Shown here: piece after piece, positions 46,960 to 50,000 of the stretch | How the letters are laid out: each line of letters begins with the position of its first letter | Numbering within the stretch: position 1 is the first letter of the stretch | Assembly (NCBI GenBank): GCA_020137815.1 | Contig: CM035359.1 | Coordinates: 1,109,886-1,159,885, forward strand | Direction: 5' to 3' | Origin: Hormiphora californensis | Lineage: Eukaryota; Ctenophora; Tentaculata; Cydippida; Pleurobrachiidae | DNA: 50,000 nt | Made by a program: the position numbers and the translations under genes | Notes under the pieces: model-generated | Database searches by the model: none | Seen by the model: only the letters and a program-made list of their open reading frames with translations | What the model was told of the DNA's origin: nothing

Positions 46960-49082
46960 CGAGAGAGAGGAGAGAGAGAGAGAGAAGAAGAGAAGAGGAG
47001 AGGAGAGATAGCGCGAGCGAGAGAAGAGAGACGAGAAGAGAGCGATATAGATCACGAGATAGAGATCTCGCTCTAGCTCTCGACCTCTCGAGATATGTTC
47101 GAGATCTGTCTCTCTACTCTCTCTCTCTCTCTCTACGTTCCCGTGCTCTCTGCTCTCTCGCTCTATCTCATTCTCCGTCTCTCATCTAGAGTAGGAGCTG
47201 ATGAATGCATGACATTTACAGGCACCTGCTTGCAGTAGGACCAATACAAACATCAGAGCCTGCTTGGTATTTCTCAACTGCAGTAGTAAGTATGAAAACA
47301 TCAGAGCTGCCTACAGCCTAATGTTTCTTAACTGCAGTATGAAAACGATTGTTTACTGGGAAAGACACGTACACTTATTGTAAAGGAGGGTTGCAACTTT
47401 AATGACTGATTTTCGGACCGCTATCGGATCTAACTTTAAAAAGGTAACACTACTTTCGCAATCACTTTCATTTCTAAGCTTTTCAGGCTTCTTCTTCTGT
47501 GGTGGTGCCTGGGAAAAAATCCCTAACGCAATGTGGTCGGCACTTATGGAGTGAAGTGTGGTGGTGAAGTGAAGAAAAGATGGCTTTTTAGTCTGTTATA
47601 CCTACATCTAATTAAAAGTTCACTGTCAATTTTACCTGTTGGTATTGCATGAACTGGTTAGCGTTTGTCATCATATACGGGCTTTGTTGTTGCAGTGCAA
47701 ACCTAGAAATATTAAATCATCAGACAAACAATGGAATTCACATAATTTGATCTACCGAACCGTCACAGAGCCACACAACTTCACAATATAGGTTCAACTC
47801 GAAATTACTTGGAAGTAACTTGGCTGGAAAATTATACCCTCCTTGAATTTGACTAACTATAAAGCAACACAATATCTCCTTATCCCTTCAACATCATTAA
47901 CAACATCATAAATTAACAATTAACCATCATCAAATATTAATTACCTGTCAGGTGAGTGGGGTGAGGGTGTGGGAGGAAGGGGAGAGGGGGTATGGGGGTA
48001 CCCAGGAGGCATCATCCCACCACCATTCATCTGACCAGGCATTCCGTTGGGCATTCCTTGTTGTCCTGGTAACACAGGTGTGTTTTCATGTTAAACACTT
48101 TTCAACACAAATTAATTTGAGACTCGAGCCGGCTCTCTAGCCTAGATGGTCAATTGTCAAACGTGAAACGAATGGCGAGGGTATTATGGGATTATTGTGC
48201 ATAATCGACGGTAGGGAAATGCCACAGCCTGAAGCGGACAACAGATCGGCGGAATGAAATAATTAATTAGTTAGTTAATTAATTAATTAGGCTTCTTTAC
48301 CTTGCATCTGCTGCTGCATCAACATTGCCGCTGCTGCAGGATTCATCCTCTGTTGTTGCTGCGCAAAGTTATTTTGCTGCTGTTCAGCTTTCTTCTTCTT
48401 CGTCTGTTTCTTTGGTGTTCGCTTCCGCTTCTCTTCCACCACGGGACTGTGTGGGAAGGTATTGTAAATATTATGGTCAATTATTGTTTTTGGTGACGTA
48501 ATGCAAAACAATGAGTTGTGACTGCGCCACCAATTATTTTTTTTTCGGGAAATCCAGCAGATCTGTTAAATAACGAAACCACTCCTTTTAACCACTCTCT
48601 CCAGGATTGCAAAACACACACTCCCCCTCACCTTGTTTGTTATGCTCTAACCCTCGCACGCGAAACAGTCTAGCTAGGCAAAACCTTGCTCGACTTTCTT
48701 TCACATTTAACACATCTAACATAAATACCTTGGGGTGTGTGCTGCTGAAGGAGGAGGGGGCACCACCACGTGCATTTGAGATGGTGGACCGACTGGGTGT
48801 TGTTGTTGGGGGGATGGTTTGTGGACGGGAGCTTGGGTCGGAGGAGGGCGCACTGGAGTCAAACCGGGGACAATCTGAAAAGAGAAGTCATGTGTTATCG
48901 CAATAATAAACGACACGTTCGTTGTGGCCAATATGACGGAGTACCACAGTAACTTACCAGCGTGTAATTCTCGGTAGGTTGAAGTGACCCCATCTCAATA
49001 CTGTCCACCAACCACTCTAGGACAACCACTGGAATACGGTTGATAAGGGCTGCCTTGTACTTGAGGGTGTTTTGGGTGCCAC
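36719..49082 (-). CDS. PAXIP1: PAX-interacting protein 1 (PTIP), last 18 exons; N-terminus beyond window
   Basis: Nuclear BRCT adaptor, in other animals linked to KMT2C/D histone H3K4 methyltransferases and to DNA-damage foci. Exons in coding order (- strand): 49082-48958, 48874-48729, 48446-48301, 48065-47945, 47702-47636, 43836-43733, 43548-43402, 43235-43117, 42644-42565, 40744-40608, 40478-40360, 40026-39910, 39728-39637, 38398-38305, 38108-37954, 37835-37730, 37325-37167, 36973-36719; 763 codons, all phases agree. The first exon ends an N-terminal BRCT (PVVVLEWLVDSIEMGSL). A Pro/Gln/Met-rich linker follows with a KRKRTPKKQTKKKK basic patch (possible NLS). Next come a BRCT pair (HGGEVASFYNPAHVTHIIC...TTAHWLNDVV; EVVNARWLADIV) and a C-terminal pair (TRTVKF-type IVRTVKFLAAM...MPSWVED; IIECGGGTIA...YTSEFVLSAVL). 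The tail after ESNKLF is ~35 residues longer than the human end as I recall it. The poly-Gln linker is shorter than in vertebrates. Confidence 0.94.
37039..37158. repeat. 22-bp tandem repeat beside a PAXIP1 donor
   Basis: Five to six units of AATTCTGGAGGGAATCTGA. They start about 8 bp inside the intron from the donor at 37166. Confidence 0.9.
38156..38229 (-). mobile_element. hAT-type MITE, copy 6, truncated and inverted
   Basis: Begins CAGGAACCCACC and keeps the CCAATCAG and GTCACGTGAC motifs, but stops after ATCAGCCAAT. About 74 of 109 bp remain. It lies in a PAXIP1 intron. Confidence 0.85.
38470..39551 (+). mobile_element. CR1/L2-type LINE, 3' end fragment, degenerate
   Basis: Frame from ~38490: TRILLVKQLVISRLDYCNVLYGGLP, then a stretch typical of the post-RT region of CR1/L2/Jockey-like ORF2 (LPVEQRVIFKACLMAYKIVHG). 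After a frame change near 38900 the conserved end LWNALPLELR...SFKTGLKTRLF appears. It finishes with an (ATT)n tail at 39533-39550. Same family as the element at 49250, whose protein (IMLVKQL) continues into this fragment's start. 5'-truncated and frameshifted, inserted in a PAXIP1 intron in opposite orientation to the gene. Confidence 0.85.
40229..40337 (+). mobile_element. 109-bp hAT-type MITE, copy 7, exact 8-bp TSD
   Basis: Exact duplications of CTGTATAC flank it (40221-40228 and 40338-40345). It ends only 22 bp before the low-coordinate border of a PAXIP1 exon (40360), i.e. just inside the intron after that exon's donor. Confidence 0.93.
40747..42446 (-). repeat. 47-bp minisatellite, ~36 copies, abutting a PAXIP1 acceptor
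   Basis: Unit GATGATAGTGGGGGAGTCTG plus GTATAATATTAGACAACAGC and GGGGTAC. On the coding (-) strand each unit reads ...CCCCCACTATCATC; in the last unit this is followed by AG and the exon (40744). The array thus ends two bases from the genuine splice site, and every unit carries a pyrimidine tract and a TACCAG. Copies are nearly identical except in the first few at the exon side. Confidence 0.96.
42765..42966. repeat. (GA)n microsatellite in a PAXIP1 intron
   Basis: GA/GATA tract of about 200 bp. Confidence 0.93.
43901..43987. repeat. 87-bp palindrome in a PAXIP1 intron
   Basis: GATCGTTTAAAACTAAGACT and its inverse complement (AGTCTTAGTTTTAAACGATC) flank a short AT-rich centre that is itself partly palindromic. 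Small MITE or foldback element. Confidence 0.8.
44771..46280 (+). CDS. Secreted F5/8 type C (fucolectin-like) domain protein, nested in a PAXIP1 intron
   Basis: Exon 1, 44771-45012: a signal peptide (MSFTRTLVLLLIYSHSTVSS) followed by a discoidin-like start (KSVYSVATPELAAFDGDLDTMYHSSG...WLKLWFQKSAKVDHVVVINR). It is joined in phase 2 to exon 2 from 45902 (YSGVGASITRIFGTKISL...CGWINSTDT...VPCPSGSTAVAGVML...VMMNIVDITVYGT). The pattern A-FDGD-DT-Y-SS..W-(x)-W...V-V-V-I-NR...VYG matches the F5/8C/fucolectin fold, usually carbohydrate-binding and extracellular. Reading on gives a stop at 46278-46280. Alternatively a donor at 46171 leads to an unseen exon. Transcribed opposite to the host gene. Its intron is almost filled by a DNA element (45072-45825). 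Confidence 0.72.
45072..45825. mobile_element. 754-bp non-autonomous DNA transposon (GGGTAAGCTGGGGT termini)
   Basis: Left end GGGTAAGCTGGGGTGAAATG and right end ...TTACCCCAGCTTACCC form a terminal inverted repeat of ~25 bp. Inside there are several GGGGCAAAGTGGCCCA subterminal repeats in both orientations, including a perfect inverted pair around 45490-45540. No transposase frame. A TA/TAA target duplication is possible but not clear. Confidence 0.75.
46281..47635. other. Rest of the large PAXIP1 intron
   Basis: CT/GA-rich tracts (46620-46680, 46797-46816, 46916-47010, 47100-47180) and a duplicated ~60-bp stretch near 47240-47345 (ACATCAGAGC...CTTAACTGCAGTA). No exon found. Confidence 0.6.
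46916..47010. repeat. (GA)n microsatellite
   Basis: GA tract followed by GAAGAGAAGAGG variants. Confidence 0.92.
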
Positions 49083-49097
49083 CTGTGGGCGGGAAAT

Positions 49098-49245
49098 TGT
49101 TATTTTGATGTATTTCTAATTGTTGTTATTCTGATGTTTCTAATTGATGTTATTTTATTTTGATGTATTTCTAATTGATGTTATTGTGATGTTTCTAATT
49201 GATGTTATTGTGATGTTTCTAATTGATGTTATTTTGATGTTTATA
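49098..49245. repeat. Tandem repeat TTCTAATTGATGTTATT next to a PAXIP1 acceptor
   Basis: Six units of 23-26 bp based on TTCTAATTGATGTTATTTTG, starting ~15 bp upstream of the acceptor of the exon ending at 49082. Confidence 0.88.
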
Positions 49246-49249
49246 CATA

Positions 49250-50000
49250 ATATTTGGCAAGCATGTTCGATGACATTCTAGGGGAAATGGATAAAGGAAA
49301 CGTAGTAGCTCTTATCTGTCTAGATATGAGTGCTGCTTTTGATACGGTTGACCATGGAAAGTTGTTGGAGGTGTTGCAGAAACGGTTTGGAGTGGATGGT
49401 GAACCTCTCCGATGGTTTAAAAGCTATTTGAGTTCCAGATCTTTTAGAGTTTCGGTCGGTGATTGCCTTTCGGAAACCCTTGCTTTACTTTGTGGAGTCC
49501 CTCAAGGGTCCCTCCTTGGTCCTATTTTGTTCCTACTCTACATCGAGGCTGTACAAGATATTGTGGAGCCATATGGACTCCGGATAAAGTTATATGCAGA
49601 TGATTCCCAGCTCTACGTGAGTCTGGTTCCTACGGATGCTGCTGGCTGGGTTGAGGCAAAGGTGGATATTGAGGAGTGTCTGGCGAAGGTGAAGAGGTGG
49701 ATGGTAGGGCAGTGGTTGAAGTGTAATGAGGCCAAAACGGAATTCATCCTGCTTGGAAAGCGCAGTTCTCTAAGCAAAGTCTCTTTTGATCCAGTTATTA
49801 ACTTTGGAGGAACGGAAATCTCCCCCAGTGAATGTAGTGGAACAGATGGTAAAACCCTGGGAATTCTCTTGGATCATAACCTTGGCCTTGAACGACAGGT
49901 TAACAATGTGAGGAAACAGTGTGGACTGATGTTACGAAACCTTTGGCAACTGCACAGGTGTTTTGATATCCCAACAAAGATAATGTTGGTCAAACAGTTG
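49250..50000 (+). mobile_element. 5'-truncated CR1/L2-type LINE, reverse transcriptase, open to window end
   Basis: An uninterrupted frame from 49263 (MFDDILGEMDKGNVVALICL) runs to the window end. RT blocks: LICLDMSAAFDTVDH (motif A), GVPQGSLLGPILFLLYI (motif B), LYADDSQLYV (motif C, catalytic YADD), then LKCNEAKTEFILLG and KTLGILLD (motifs D/E). The endonuclease half is absent, so this is a typical 5'-truncated insertion. About 245 codons without a stop suggest a recent copy. It sits in an intron of PAXIP1, opposite to the gene, and continues beyond the window. Confidence 0.92.

Noticed and set aside
46509-47189. Open frames around CT and GA tracts as small genes
   Set aside because: Low-complexity translations with no conserved motif and lying inside a PAXIP1 intron.

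Overview
This is nuclear DNA from an animal, probably an invertebrate. Every gene I can read is split by spliceosomal introns with clean GT...AG borders. The recognised proteins are the mitochondrial complex I 49 kDa subunit (nuclear NDUFS2), the BRCT-repeat chromatin/DNA-damage adaptor PAXIP1 (PTIP) and a seven-Ig transmembrane receptor. Very frequent (CT)n tracts, a hAT-type MITE, palindromic elements and pieces of a CR1/L2-type LINE fill the rest. I cannot fix the phylum from sequence alone; an early-branching or marine invertebrate is a guess.

Layout. 1-11092: repeat-rich, no gene recognised. 11093-23870 (+): Ig-superfamily receptor, about 24 exons, signal peptide, seven Ig-like units, one TM helix, and up to three alternative cytoplasmic tails (ends at 21261, 23606 and 23870). 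24474-34738 (-): NDUFS2, ten exons found, start exon not found. An opposite-strand secreted-protein gene (33004-33772) lies inside one of its introns. 36719-49082 (-): the last 18 exons of PAXIP1, with a second opposite-strand secreted gene (44771-46280, F5/8C/fucolectin-like) nested in a large intron. 49250-50000 (+): 5'-truncated LINE reverse transcriptase running off the window.

The most striking feature is that tandem repeats are anchored on splice junctions. In the NDUFS2 intron before the penultimate exon, about 64 copies of a 76-bp unit each carry the authentic 3' splice site plus the first ~43 nt of that exon (24909-29785). The next intron carries 4 extra copies of the authentic 5' splice site. 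The Ig receptor has a triplicated acceptor before tail exon A and a duplicated acceptor before the last tail-B exon. In PAXIP1 a 47-bp unit repeated ~36 times starts two bases from an acceptor. Several other introns carry short tandem repeats starting right after the donor.

NDUFS2 as written also has two single-base insertions relative to the conserved reading frame. The genes show no shared pathway: mitochondrial respiration, nuclear chromatin/DNA repair, cell-surface recognition and secreted recognition proteins simply lie side by side.
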